From assembly GCA_030618965.1 (NCBI GenBank), contig JAUXCJ010000086.1:1-5972 (forward strand): a stretch of 5,972 nt of DNA, in the 5' to 3' direction. Origin of the DNA: Thiomargarita sp. Lineage in GTDB: Bacteria > Pseudomonadota > Gammaproteobacteria > Beggiatoales > Beggiatoaceae. Positions within the stretch are counted from its first letter, which is position 1, and the number at the start of each line of letters is the position of its first letter. A model generated the notes under the pieces. The model was not told the origin of the DNA, ran no database searches, and worked only from the letters and a program-made list of their open reading frames with translations. Positions 1 through 5,588 of the stretch are shown here, piece after piece. The translations under genes and the position numbers were made by a program.

Positions 1-1
1 G

Positions 2-51
2 TTGTATTTGGTTTTGCTATCAAAATAAACAACTTAAAAAAACTACAAGGA
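2..51 (+). repeat. Direct repeat, copy 1
   Basis: This copy shares three ordered blocks with 292-334: TTGTATTTGGTTTTG (2-16 and 292-306), AATAAACAACT (24-34 and 317-327) and ACTACAAGGA (42-51 and 325-334). The last two blocks are separated by seven bases here, but overlap in copy 2, where ACTACAAG is then repeated in tandem. The two copies bracket a ~240-bp stretch containing three inverted repeats, so they may be the edges of a small composite or duplicated element. Confidence 0.7.
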
Positions 52-57
52 TTGCAG

Positions 58-111
58 TTAAGAAAGGATAAAAAAACCGCTTTGCTGAGGTTTTGCCTTA
101 TCCTTTCTTAA
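58..111. repeat. Long hairpin, possibly a terminator
   Basis: Perfect 14-bp arms TTAAGAAAGGATAA (58-71) and TTATCCTTTCTTAA (98-111) enclose a second pairing, AAAACC (73-78) with GGTTTT (89-94), around a 10-nt apical loop. The RNA of either strand could form a stable hairpin. There is no T-tract after either outer arm, so a canonical intrinsic terminator is not shown. It could end a gene lying left of the window or belong to the surrounding repeat cluster. Confidence 0.6.
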
Positions 112-140
112 ATACCTTAGCACCTATCAGTTTCTATACA

Positions 141-224
141 AGTACAACGTATTAACGGAAAAAACGGATTAAATCTAATAAATTCATTGTTTTAAATCAG
201 TTTTTTCCGTAAATACGTTGTACT
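141..224. mobile_element. MITE-like 84-bp inverted-repeat element
   Basis: The 33-34-nt arms 141-173 and 191-224 are reverse complements with two substitutions and one indel. The left arm begins AGTACAACGTATT and carries ACGGAAAAAAC; the right arm ends AATACGTTGTACT. The 17-nt centre is AT-rich and has no reading frame. TA at 143-144 and 221-222 would bound a 76-bp element, as expected for non-autonomous IS630/Tc1-type elements that duplicate a TA target, but the symmetry runs two bases beyond each TA. Mobility is inferred from form alone; no transposase is in the window. Confidence 0.5.
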
Positions 225-226
225 AA

Positions 227-283
227 TGGAGGTAATGTTGGCTTGCCCTCCGCGAATCCATGCAAGGTAACCTTGCACTCCAA
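227..283. repeat. Hairpin-plus-ACTCCAA repeat, copy A
   Basis: An 8-bp palindrome, TGCAAGGT/ACCTTGCA (261-268 and 270-277) around one central base, runs straight into ACTCCAA (277-283). TGGAG at 227-231 is the inverse of CTCCA at 278-282, so an outer 5-bp stem can close the unit. The same plan occurs at 639-706 with different hairpin arms. Both copies lie in intergenic DNA. Confidence 0.5.
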
Positions 284-291
284 TATAATTC

Positions 292-343
292 TTGTATTTG
301 GTTTTGGTGTTATTATAATAAACAACTACAAGGAACTACAAGA
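292..343 (+). repeat. Direct repeat, copy 2
   Basis: This is the second copy of the ~50-bp repeat at 2-51, opening with the identical TTGTATTTGGTTTTG. It ends in a small tandem, ACTACAAGGA then ACTACAAGA. ATTCTTGTA (288-296) and TACAAGAAT (337-345) also form a 9-bp inverted repeat around this copy. Confidence 0.65.
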
Positions 344-419
344 ATGTTATATGTGCAATGATAAAAAAGACTGTTATTTTAAAGCGTTACAATTTTAGCA
401 TTAGAAATTAGGAGATTTT

Positions 420-632
420 ATGCCAAGCTTTAAAGTTGTTTATGGTGATGGCTCAGTGGCTAAACAAACAAAGGTAGAGATTTCCTTTGATGGTGGTGGC
501 ATGGCAAGTGGGTTTACTGATAATCAAGGTTATGTCAGCATTTCTGGCTCTAGTAATTCTGGAAAAATATATGTTAGCGGTAGGGAAGTTCACAGAGGCA
601 GTCTAAATGTCGGAGAGGTAAGAGCAAAATAA
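420..632 (+). CDS. Small Gly/Ser-rich, probably beta-sandwich protein
   Basis: This gene encodes 70 residues, and I do not recognise the family with certainty. AGGAGA at 410-415 sits well placed before the ATG and fixes the start. The protein has no signal peptide, membrane segment or cysteine. Residues 3-10 and 18-23 look like beta strands, followed by a glycine cluster (25-27), a TDNQGY turn (33-38) and another strand around KIYVSG (49-54). This strand-turn pattern resembles small carboxypeptidase-regulatory-like or transthyretin-like domains, which usually bind or carry other domains rather than catalyse reactions. The gene is convergent with the coiled-coil gene at 717-2189, with 84 bp of repeat-rich DNA between. 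A link to the radical SAM pair is possible from proximity only. The good ribosome binding site makes it likely to be a real gene. Confidence 0.6.
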   Translation: MPSFKVVYGDGSVAKQTKVEISFDGGGMASGFTDNQGYVSISGSSNSGKIYVSGREVHRGSLNVGEVRAK

Positions 633-638
633 ATTGAC

Positions 639-706
639 TTGGAGCGAAGAGAAGCGAAGAAGCTTCAGCTTTGGAACTCAGCCAAAGCTAAAGCTTTGGA
701 CTCCAA
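639..706. repeat. Hairpin-plus-ACTCCAA repeat, copy B, between convergent genes
   Basis: CCAAAGCT (682-689) and AGCTTTGG (692-699) form an 8-bp hairpin running straight into ACTCCAA (700-706). TTGGAG (639-644) is the inverse of CTCCAA (701-706) and can close the unit. An alternative hairpin pairs AGCTTTGG (667-674) with 682-689. AGCGAAGA occurs twice (643-650 and 653-660), and GAAGCTTC (659-666) is a palindrome. Its place between two converging stop codons means it could act as a bidirectional terminator, but there is no T-tract. It has the same architecture as 227-283. Confidence 0.55.
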
Positions 707-716
707 CTTATAGTTT

Positions 717-2189
717 CTATAAACTATTTTCCCGCACTTTATCAAAATCCAACTTTTCCACCTCAGTTGCCGACTGATTTTCTGTACCCGGTTTACATTC
801 TGGCTGACTACAATCTAAATCCTCTTCTTTTAAACTCGCCATAATCCGTTTTAAACGCTCTTGCCGAAACGCTTCATCATTAGTATTTTTATCAAAAAAA
901 TTAATATTCAAACGATTACGAATAGATTTATCGGCGGTTTCTTCTGGAGTAATAATCGTGACTAATTCATCATTTGCCATATTTTGCAGTTTCACATGCA
1001 GCGCACCTCGAAAATCTTCGCCTTCATAAGTGGAATCAACCACATCCCAACCAGACTTTTCTAAAGCGGTTTCAATAGATTGGGCAATATTATTCCGCAA
1101 TTGTGAAGCAATTAACGCCTTTTTAGCTTGTTCTACCAAAACCTCACTTTCTTGTCGCCACTGCTCGGAATCGGCAATACTCTGTTTTAAATCAGCCAAA
1201 GACAAACTCTTAGGATTATCTAATTGCTGTTGTTCATCAGCGACTTGTTGACGCAACTTTGATAAAGCCCCCTGTGTCCAAAAATCCACTTCAGCAGCAA
1301 ATTCTTCCGCCCCATCTTCGGTTTCAAAGGTAAACTGAGCGGTTTGATGAGTATCGCAAGCCGCTAAAACTTCAGCCGCACTTTCACACGCTAAGTTTAA
1401 ATAGTCATTCCATTTTTTAGTTAGGAGTTCCAACTCCATTTTTAGTTCTTCAGTATGCAAAAAAGTCCGTTGAGTAGTACTAATAGCCGCTTCATAATGC
1501 CCTTGGGCGATATTTGTTTTAGCAAGATGTAATTCACTCCGCAATTTCGCCAATTCACCGGATTTAAATTTTTCATGATTATAAGACTCATCAATCGTAT
1601 TTAATAAGTCTTGAGTATCTTGCAACCATTGGTTTGCCTGCCCCTGAGCATGTTGCTCTTTGGCAACTATATTATCTTGAATTGTTTGGATTTGCCCTTT
1701 TAACTCACGCCGTTGCTCATCTAAAGCTTGTGCGAAATTTTCACCTTGTTTTTCAATTAAACTAATATATTCATGGCGTTGTTCACGAATAGTATCGGCA
1801 TGTTGTTCTAAAATCCTTTCATGGGCAGCAAAGCGATTATCATGTTCAGCAAACTTATGTGTATATTCCCGCTGCTGCTGCTGAATTTTATTATCTACTT
1901 GCATCAATTCAGAATTAAAATCCTCAGCCAAACGACGTAAACGAGCATTATTTGCCTTTTCGATACGCTGAACTTCTCCACTCATATTAGACAAAGCACT
2001 TTCAAAACGGTGATGACGTTGCTGCATTCGCTCGATTTGGCTATCCATTTGTTGACGTAAGCGACTATTAGCTTGCTCCATCTGTCTACTAATGCCAGCT
2101 TCAATATTATCCGCCCGCCGACAAGAGTTCATCATATGATCATATTCTGATTGACGCAAATTGACGATAGCGTCTTTTTCTCCACTCAT
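717..2189 (-). CDS. Coiled-coil protein with C-terminal globular domain, partner of radical SAM protein
   Basis: The product has 490 residues and no family that I can name. Residues ~5-200 are charged and Gln-rich (for example QQMDSQIERMQQRHHRFE) with heptad-like spacing, predicting a long coiled coil. Residues ~213-255 look like a helical hairpin (NIAQGHYEAAISTTQRTF), and a second coil spans ~305-365. A compact region follows at ~366-468, with GWDVVDSTYEGEDFRGALHV, VTIITPEE, LNINFFD and DCSQPECKPG; it is the only segment that looks like a folded alpha/beta domain. There is no signal peptide or membrane span, so a cytoplasmic scaffold is likely. AGGAGAA eight bases before the ATG supports the start. 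The radical SAM gene ends 30 bp upstream on the same strand, so the two are probably cotranscribed. A role as substrate, scaffold or partner of that enzyme is inference from this arrangement. Confidence 0.85.
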   Translation of the reverse strand: MSGEKDAIVNLRQSEYDHMMNSCRRADNIEAGISRQMEQANSRLRQQMDSQIERMQQRHHRFESALSNMSGEVQRIEKANNARLRRLAEDFNSELMQVDNKIQQQQREYTHKFAEHDNRFAAHERILEQHADTIREQRHEYISLIEKQGENFAQALDEQRRELKGQIQTIQDNIVAKEQHAQGQANQWLQDTQDLLNTIDESYNHEKFKSGELAKLRSELHLAKTNIAQGHYEAAISTTQRTFLHTEELKMELELLTKKWNDYLNLACESAAEVLAACDTHQTAQFTFETEDGAEEFAAEVDFWTQGALSKLRQQVADEQQQLDNPKSLSLADLKQSIADSEQWRQESEVLVEQAKKALIASQLRNNIAQSIETALEKSGWDVVDSTYEGEDFRGALHVKLQNMANDELVTIITPEETADKSIRNRLNINFFDKNTNDEAFRQERLKRIMASLKEEDLDCSQPECKPGTENQSATEVEKLDFDKVRENSL

Positions 2190-2219
2190 AAATTAGTTTC
2201 TCCTAGATTCACTTGAAAA

Positions 2220-2849
2220 TTAATGGAACTGAGTCTGCCATTGTCTCAAAGTTTCATCACCAGGTACACCCACCAACATAATATCATCTTTAATTAAGTG
2301 AATTTCTACAGGGCGTTTATTTTGTCCATAATTATCATTGATAACTGTAGAATAACGACTTGTCAAAGCATGAACTTGCTGATTAGAAGAACCGCGCAAA
2401 CTACCACCATCATTTAAAGCCGCAACATAAGTACCATCAATAAGCAAATCAATATGTTGTAACAATTTATCCGCCTCTGGTAGAACTTGCAATTTTTTCA
2501 GCGTATAACCAGAATAGACGATTATACCTAAATCTTTAGTTTGTCTGACTTCCTGAATCAGTTTGACTAAAGCTGTTGCTTGTGCAAAAGGTTCCCCACC
2601 AGTTATGGTTAAACCCTCAATAGAGGGCGTATTAAGAATTTTATCGGCGAGTTCAGAAATAGGCATTAATGTTCCACCCGTTTCAGTTTGAGCAGCGGGA
2701 GTCATGCAACCGTCGCAGCTGAAAGGGCAAGCTTGTACCCAAAAGGCAAAACGCAAAAATGGCCCTAATGTGCGAGTTTGAGGAATGTAGGTGTGTAGGT
2801 TAATGGTGTTCACATAATAAACCAATGGAAGTAGCCAAAAGTCCCCCAT
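2220..2849 (-). CDS. NrdG-like radical SAM protein (4Fe-4S single cluster)
   Basis: The product has 209 residues. The cluster motif CxxxCxxC is intact (CPFSCDGC, Cys41, Cys45, Cys48), preceded by the family signature GPFLRFAFWVQA. TGGEP at 83-87 is the SAM-binding motif. LLIDGTYVAALNDGG...RGSSNQ (135-157) matches the C-terminal signature of NrdG, the activase of anaerobic ribonucleotide reductase. Family knowledge therefore predicts reductive cleavage of S-adenosylmethionine to make a 5'-deoxyadenosyl radical. No nrdD or other glycyl-radical enzyme lies in the window, so the substrate is unknown and I withhold the name nrdG. The start is uncertain: relatives usually begin close to the INLHTYIP stretch, and GTG at 2811-2813 (codon 13) would fit that. 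Neither ATG nor GTG has a clear Shine-Dalgarno. The coiled-coil gene follows 30 bp downstream. Confidence 0.88.
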   Translation of the reverse strand: MGDFWLLPLVYYVNTINLHTYIPQTRTLGPFLRFAFWVQACPFSCDGCMTPAAQTETGGTLMPISELADKILNTPSIEGLTITGGEPFAQATALVKLIQEVRQTKDLGIIVYSGYTLKKLQVLPEADKLLQHIDLLIDGTYVAALNDGGSLRGSSNQQVHALTSRYSTVINDNYGQNKRPVEIHLIKDDIMLVGVPGDETLRQWQTQFH

Positions 2850-2864
2850 AATTTACATATAAAA

Positions 2865-2893
2865 ATCAAGATAATTAAGTGCCAAATCTTGAT
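2865..2893 (-). terminator. Weak intrinsic terminator after arsC
   Basis: Read on the minus strand, ATCAAGAT (2893-2886) pairs with ATCTTGAT (2872-2865) across a 13-nt loop, and the stem is followed at once by TTTTT inclusive of its last T. The stem is AT-rich, so termination may be partial. It lies about 110 bp past the arsC stop and 16 bp before the radical SAM ATG, which would also allow it to act as an attenuator for the radical SAM gene. Confidence 0.4.
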
Positions 2894-3001
2894 AATAGTC
2901 ATTAACATGATTTTTATCTGGTTTTTATAGGTGGGACGGTCGTCTAGGTAACTCTTTGATTTTTAATACCGCTATTGGTTTGTAGGGACTACCATAATGT
3001 A

Positions 3002-3430
3002 CTAGTTAAGGTGACACCAATTTTGAATTTTTTCCTTAATTAAATCACGAATTTCTCTGGTGTTTTTAAGCTTTTCCTCTTCTGTACCTTTCAAGGATGA
3101 AGGATCAGGAAAGCCCCAATGTAAGCGTTTTGCTTCCCCCGGAAAAATTGGACAGGCTTCAGCACTGCTTTCATCACACACTGTTACGACATAGGTATAG
3201 ATTTTTCCTGCCTTCACTAAATCAGCAGCAGCTTGCGTTTTTTTGTGGGAAATGTCAATGCCCACTTCTTGCATGACTTTGACGACTAAAGGATTGAGTG
3301 TGCCCGGCGATAAACCAGCACTTTCAGCTTCAAACTGTTCTCCACAAAAGTGATTTAACCATGCTTCGGCCATTTGGCTTCTGGCACTGTTATGAATACA
3401 AATAAATAATACTTTCTGTTTTGGTGTCAT
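3002..3430 (-). CDS. arsC: Arsenate reductase ArsC, LMW-PTP-fold (thioredoxin-type)
   Basis: This 142-residue cytoplasmic enzyme reduces arsenate to arsenite. The phosphatase-like P-loop is complete: VLFICIHNSARSQMAEAW, with nucleophile Cys11 and Arg17 in a C-x5-R loop. The two relay cysteines of the thioredoxin-coupled group are Cys85 and Cys93 in VTVCDESSAEACPIFPG. HWGFPDP (104-110) carries the conserved Asp109 general acid. Length and motifs are those of the full family with nothing missing. An extra cysteine, Cys139, sits near the C-terminus. The gene starts 19 bp after the arsM stop on the same strand, so the two are very likely one transcript. No Shine-Dalgarno is visible before the ATG (ATTATTAAATAAA), which suggests translation coupled to arsM or low expression. 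Confidence 0.95.
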   Translation of the reverse strand: MTPKQKVLFICIHNSARSQMAEAWLNHFCGEQFEAESAGLSPGTLNPLVVKVMQEVGIDISHKKTQAAADLVKAGKIYTYVVTVCDESSAEACPIFPGEAKRLHWGFPDPSSLKGTEEEKLKNTREIRDLIKEKIQNWCHLN

Positions 3431-3449
3431 TTTATTTAATAATTCAATT

Positions 3450-4520
3450 TTAACAGCAACCAGAATTAGTATTTTGGCTTATGTCTTGATTATCATTAAA
3501 AGGTAAAGCTGTACCACAGTCTTCAAAAATGCCATAATGCTTATCCCAATTCCCAATAAATTCAAAATGGGGGGCAAAGCGCGTTTCATGCAACATCCGA
3601 TAAGTGTTGCCGCAAACTAGAAACACTTTACCTGCTTCAATAAAATGATGTTTATCCAGTTTCAGAATGTCTTCATGGTGCTGGATAGTGCCTTTGTAAA
3701 TCACGGCTTGTCCGTAGTCTTCGCAAGCATTTTCTAAAGCGGGTAATTTAAATAAACGATAAGTGGCTGAAAAAAAGCGAATGTTGCCAAGAAGTGTTTG
3801 CACTTCTTCATTATCAATAGTCAACGGGCGATCTTCCACCAAGCGGGGATCAAGAAATCCCATCTTTTTGGCCAAATTCTGAAAATCGTTCCAATAAAAA
3901 GCACCACTTAAACATTCACCATATAATAGCGGGTTTTTGACTAAAGCGGCAGGCACGCGACGATCCGCATAAACGTCAGAAAAATAAATTTCTCCGCCTG
4001 GTTTCAATACGCGATAAGCTTCACGCAAGACTGACTCTTTATCAGGTGACAAATTAATCACGCAATTAGAAATGATAATATCAAAACTGTTATCATCAAA
4101 ACCGAGTTCGTCTAAGCGTTCAATATAGCCATGTTTGAACTCAATATTGGGCTTACTGTAGCCATATTTTTCGGTGTGATATTTAACATATTTATTAGCA
4201 ATATCAAGCTGTTCCTTTGTCATGTCAACGCCAACAACATAGCCATTTTCGCCGACTAAACGTGATAACACATAACAATCTCGCCCTGAACCTGAACCTA
4301 AATCTAAAATCCGCATACCTTTAAGATGCTCAGGTGCGATTAAGCCACAACCATAATAACGCGCCATGACTTCATCATGAACATCGGACAGGGCATTTTT
4401 TATGTATCGCGGTATATTATCATCAGTGCAGCAGGCATTTGTTTTTAAATCTTGTGAACTGTTTAAGGTTTTGCCGTAATATTCCTTAACTTGGACATGT
4501 TCAATTTTTATTGTTTCCAT
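3450..4520 (-). CDS. arsM: Arsenite S-adenosylmethionine methyltransferase ArsM
   Basis: This 356-residue cytoplasmic enzyme transfers methyl groups from SAM to trivalent arsenic, giving methylated and potentially volatile arsenicals. The Rossmann SAM site is clear: motif I MRILDLGSGSGRDCY (69-83), acidic GVDMTKEQ (97-104) and ISNCVINLSPDKE (150-162). The four cysteines of characterised ArsM proteins are present: Cys30 or Cys31 (NACC), Cys58 (YYGCGL), Cys153 (SNCVINL) and Cys203 (GECLSGA). The 28-residue and 50-residue intervals equal those of the algal enzyme (44-72 and 174-224). The second half holds the usual ArsM C-terminal region and ends in a Cys pair, NSGCC, a possible extra thiol site. 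AAGAGA lies a few bases before the ATG. arsC follows directly, so the product of ArsC is the substrate of ArsM. A 42-bp palindrome lies in the 76-bp upstream gap. Confidence 0.96.
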   Translation of the reverse strand: METIKIEHVQVKEYYGKTLNSSQDLKTNACCTDDNIPRYIKNALSDVHDEVMARYYGCGLIAPEHLKGMRILDLGSGSGRDCYVLSRLVGENGYVVGVDMTKEQLDIANKYVKYHTEKYGYSKPNIEFKHGYIERLDELGFDDNSFDIIISNCVINLSPDKESVLREAYRVLKPGGEIYFSDVYADRRVPAALVKNPLLYGECLSGAFYWNDFQNLAKKMGFLDPRLVEDRPLTIDNEEVQTLLGNIRFFSATYRLFKLPALENACEDYGQAVIYKGTIQHHEDILKLDKHHFIEAGKVFLVCGNTYRMLHETRFAPHFEFIGNWDKHYGIFEDCGTALPFNDNQDISQNTNSGCC

Positions 4521-4546
4521 AAATCTCTTATTGTGAATTGAGTTTT

Positions 4547-4588
4547 AACTGTGATTTATATGGTGATATCATCATAAAAATCACAGTT
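4547..4588. promoter_or_regulatory. 42-bp near-perfect palindrome upstream of arsM
   Basis: AACTGTGATTT (4547-4557) mirrors AAATCACAGTT (4578-4588), and the interior continues the symmetry down to a central TGATATCA (4564-4571), so 19 of 21 base pairs match. It starts 9 nt past the lipoprotein stop and ends 27 bp before the arsM ATG on the minus strand. There is no T-tract, so it is not a standard intrinsic terminator. -10-like hexamers on the minus strand (TATAAA at 4560-4555 and TATGAT at 4576-4571) fall inside it, which would suit an operator. A readthrough attenuator or mobile palindrome is also possible. Confidence 0.5.
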
Positions 4589-4596
4589 CATATTAT

Positions 4597-5007
4597 TTAG
4601 TACTTCAATTTTGAAATATGAGATTCCAACTCATATTTTTCTTGTTCTAATTGTGCAATTTTGGCTTTCCATACCGTTAATTCAACAATACTGCTTCTTT
4701 GTTGATAATATTGGTGGAGTTGCTGGGAAATTTTGATTTCCCTTGCCAATTTAGCCAAGCCTTGTTCCGCAGTCGCCTTATCAACCCCTTTGCCTTCTTG
4801 CAATTGCTGATTAAAGCCATGTATTTTCTTAATTAAACGTTCAGTATAACTGATTTCAGCCCTAATCGCTTCCTTATCATTGCTATATTGTTGTTTACGT
4901 TTGGCGATTTCTTCAACAATAATATCACCACTGCCTGATTCACTTTTATTCAATGTTGCACAGCCACCAAGAAGGCTGATGATTAAAGCAATTTCTATCC
5001 AACGCAT
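4597..5007 (-). CDS. Small coiled-coil outer-membrane lipoprotein
   Basis: The product has 136 residues and no named family. The N-terminus is a short type II signal peptide, MRWIEIALIISLLGGC, with lipobox LGGC and lipidation expected at Cys16. Residue 17 is Ala rather than Asp, which by the usual Lol rule predicts the outer membrane. A Glu at position 5 is unusual so near the hydrophobic stretch. After a Ser/Gly linker (22-27) the mature part is almost all helical, with coiled-coil-like segments around 33-70 and 108-136 (WKAKIAQLEQEKYELESHISKL), so it may be an oligomeric periplasmic adaptor or spacer. AGGAGA lies just before the ATG, and a TATAAT hexamer is further upstream. It is codirectional with arsM but separated by a strong palindrome, so it is probably an independent unit with no evident tie to arsenic handling. 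Confidence 0.82.
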   Translation of the reverse strand: MRWIEIALIISLLGGCATLNKSESGSGDIIVEEIAKRKQQYSNDKEAIRAEISYTERLIKKIHGFNQQLQEGKGVDKATAEQGLAKLAREIKISQQLHQYYQQRSSIVELTVWKAKIAQLEQEKYELESHISKLKY

Positions 5008-5032
5008 AAAAATTCTCCTGAATTAAATAAAT

Positions 5033-5038
5033 ATTATA
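5033..5038 (-). promoter_or_regulatory. -10 hexamer for the lipoprotein gene
   Basis: A perfect TATAAT on the minus strand lies 25 bp before the lipoprotein ATG. The -35 is poor (AATTAA at 17-bp spacing). It is back to back with the rpsF promoter in the same AT-rich divergent region. Confidence 0.4.
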
Positions 5039-5042
5039 AGCT

Positions 5043-5071
5043 TTGCTAATTTTTATTAATTACATTATAAT
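5043..5071 (+). promoter_or_regulatory. Sigma70-type promoter of rpsF-rpsR
   Basis: TTGCTA (5043-5048) and a perfect TATAAT (5066-5071) are separated by exactly 17 bp. The expected start near 5078 gives a leader of about 75 nt before the rpsF ATG, long enough to hold the regulatory pairing described next. The -35 matches consensus at four of six positions. Confidence 0.6.
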
Positions 5072-5102
5072 TAACTCTCGTTATAAACGGGTTATTACCC
5101 AT

Positions 5103-5149
5103 CTCCTTGCTTTATGATATTGCATAAAGCCTTATACGTCCACAAGGAG
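5103..5149 (+). promoter_or_regulatory. rpsF leader hairpin sequestering the ribosome binding site
   Basis: CTCCTTG (5103-5109) is perfectly complementary to CAAGGAG (5143-5149), which contains the rpsF Shine-Dalgarno. Inside this stem, CTTTATG (5110-5116) pairs with CATAAAG (5123-5129), leaving a one-sided bulge, CCTTATACGTCCA, before the Shine-Dalgarno strand. The fold would hide the binding site. S6:S18 autoregulation through rpsF leader RNAs is established in several bacteria; I do not see the CCG bulge motif of the described class, so this may be a variant or a different control. Confidence 0.5.
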
Positions 5150-5153
5150 TGTT

Positions 5154-5549
5154 ATGAAACACTATGAAATCGTATTTATTGTTCACCCTGATCAGAGTGA
5201 GCAAGTGCCGGCGATGATTGAACGCTATAAAAACATAATAGATAGCAAAAATGGTCATCTCCATCGTCTTGAAGATTGGGGGCGTCGTCAACTCGCTTAT
5301 CCAATTAATAAAGTACACAAGGCACATTATGTCTTGATGAACATCGAATGTAACAAGGATGTTATTGATGAAATTTCCGAGGCTTTCCGTTTTAATGATG
5401 CCGTGATTCGTCATCTGATTATCAAGCAGAAATCAGCCATTACTGAACCGTCTCCAATGCTAAAAAACAAGGATAACAAGGAAACCGAACAGTCATCTGA
5501 AAAACCTGACAAAAATGATAGTGATGCTTTGAACGATAACCAGAGTTAA
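5154..5549 (+). CDS. rpsF: 30S ribosomal protein S6
   Basis: This 131-residue small-subunit protein binds 16S rRNA as a heterodimer with S18. The match to enterobacterial S6 is strong: [41 protein letters not shown] (41-60) and [11 protein letters not shown] (78-88). Residues 1 to ~105 form the usual alpha/beta fold. The tail (~106-131) is hydrophilic and rich in Lys, Asp, Glu, Asn and Ser, but ends DNQS rather than in the Glu residues that RimK extends in E. coli, so that modification is not expected to work the same way. AAGGAG (5144-5149) precedes the ATG by 4 nt and lies inside a potential hairpin. rpsR follows 67 bp later on the same strand. Confidence 0.98.
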   Translation: MKHYEIVFIVHPDQSEQVPAMIERYKNIIDSKNGHLHRLEDWGRRQLAYPINKVHKAHYVLMNIECNKDVIDEISEAFRFNDAVIRHLIIKQKSAITEPSPMLKNKDNKETEQSSEKPDKNDSDALNDNQS

Positions 5550-5588
5550 TGACAATTAACTCGCCTAGCTTATCGTTAGATAATTTTT
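5532..5588 (+). terminator. Nested inverted repeats across the rpsF stop, possible attenuator
   Basis: GAGTTAAT (5543-5550), which contains the rpsF TAA, pairs with ATTAACTC (5555-5562) around a GACA loop. Outside it, AACGATAA (5532-5539) pairs with TTATCGTT (5570-5577). A small TTATC/GATAA hairpin (5570-5583) that competes with the outer arm runs into TTTTT (5584-5588). This could reduce readthrough into rpsR or set a processing point. The stems are AT-rich, so strong termination is unlikely. Confidence 0.4.

Larger units (their letters stand above)
1..409. other. Gene-free repeat cluster upstream of the 70-codon gene
   Basis: No convincing coding region is visible on either strand. The stretch is AT-rich and filled with repeats: two copies of a ~50-bp direct repeat at its edges, a 54-nt hairpin, an 84-bp inverted-repeat element and a short palindrome ending in ACTCCAA. 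The left edge of the window cuts into the first repeat copy, so the cluster may extend further left. I see no clear -35/-10 pair for the gene at 420; TACAAT at 388-393 is the best -10-like hexamer, without a good -35. Confidence 0.7.

Noticed and set aside
1..343. Possible CRISPR array
   Set aside because: Only two spaced copies of one repeat are present, with no regular spacers and no cas genes.
420..632. RiPP precursor for the radical SAM enzyme
   Set aside because: The protein has no cysteine, no double-Gly leader followed by a core, lies on the opposite strand away from the enzyme, and reads as a folded beta domain.
1030..1251. 73-codon open frame on the plus strand
   Set aside because: It lies wholly inside the coiled-coil gene on the opposite strand, and its Ser/Cys-rich translation looks like an antisense shadow.
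2220..2849. True nrdG, activase of anaerobic ribonucleotide reductase
   Set aside because: It is longer than the ~155-residue E. coli NrdG and there is no nrdD beside it; only NrdG-like is supported.
2850..3001. Promoter for the radical SAM gene (TATAAA at 2929-2924 on the minus strand)
   Set aside because: The paired -35 (TTACCT at 16 bp) matches consensus poorly, so it was not listed as a feature.
5112..5414. 100-codon open frame on the minus strand
   Set aside because: It overlaps rpsF, which is certain from homology; its translation has no family features.
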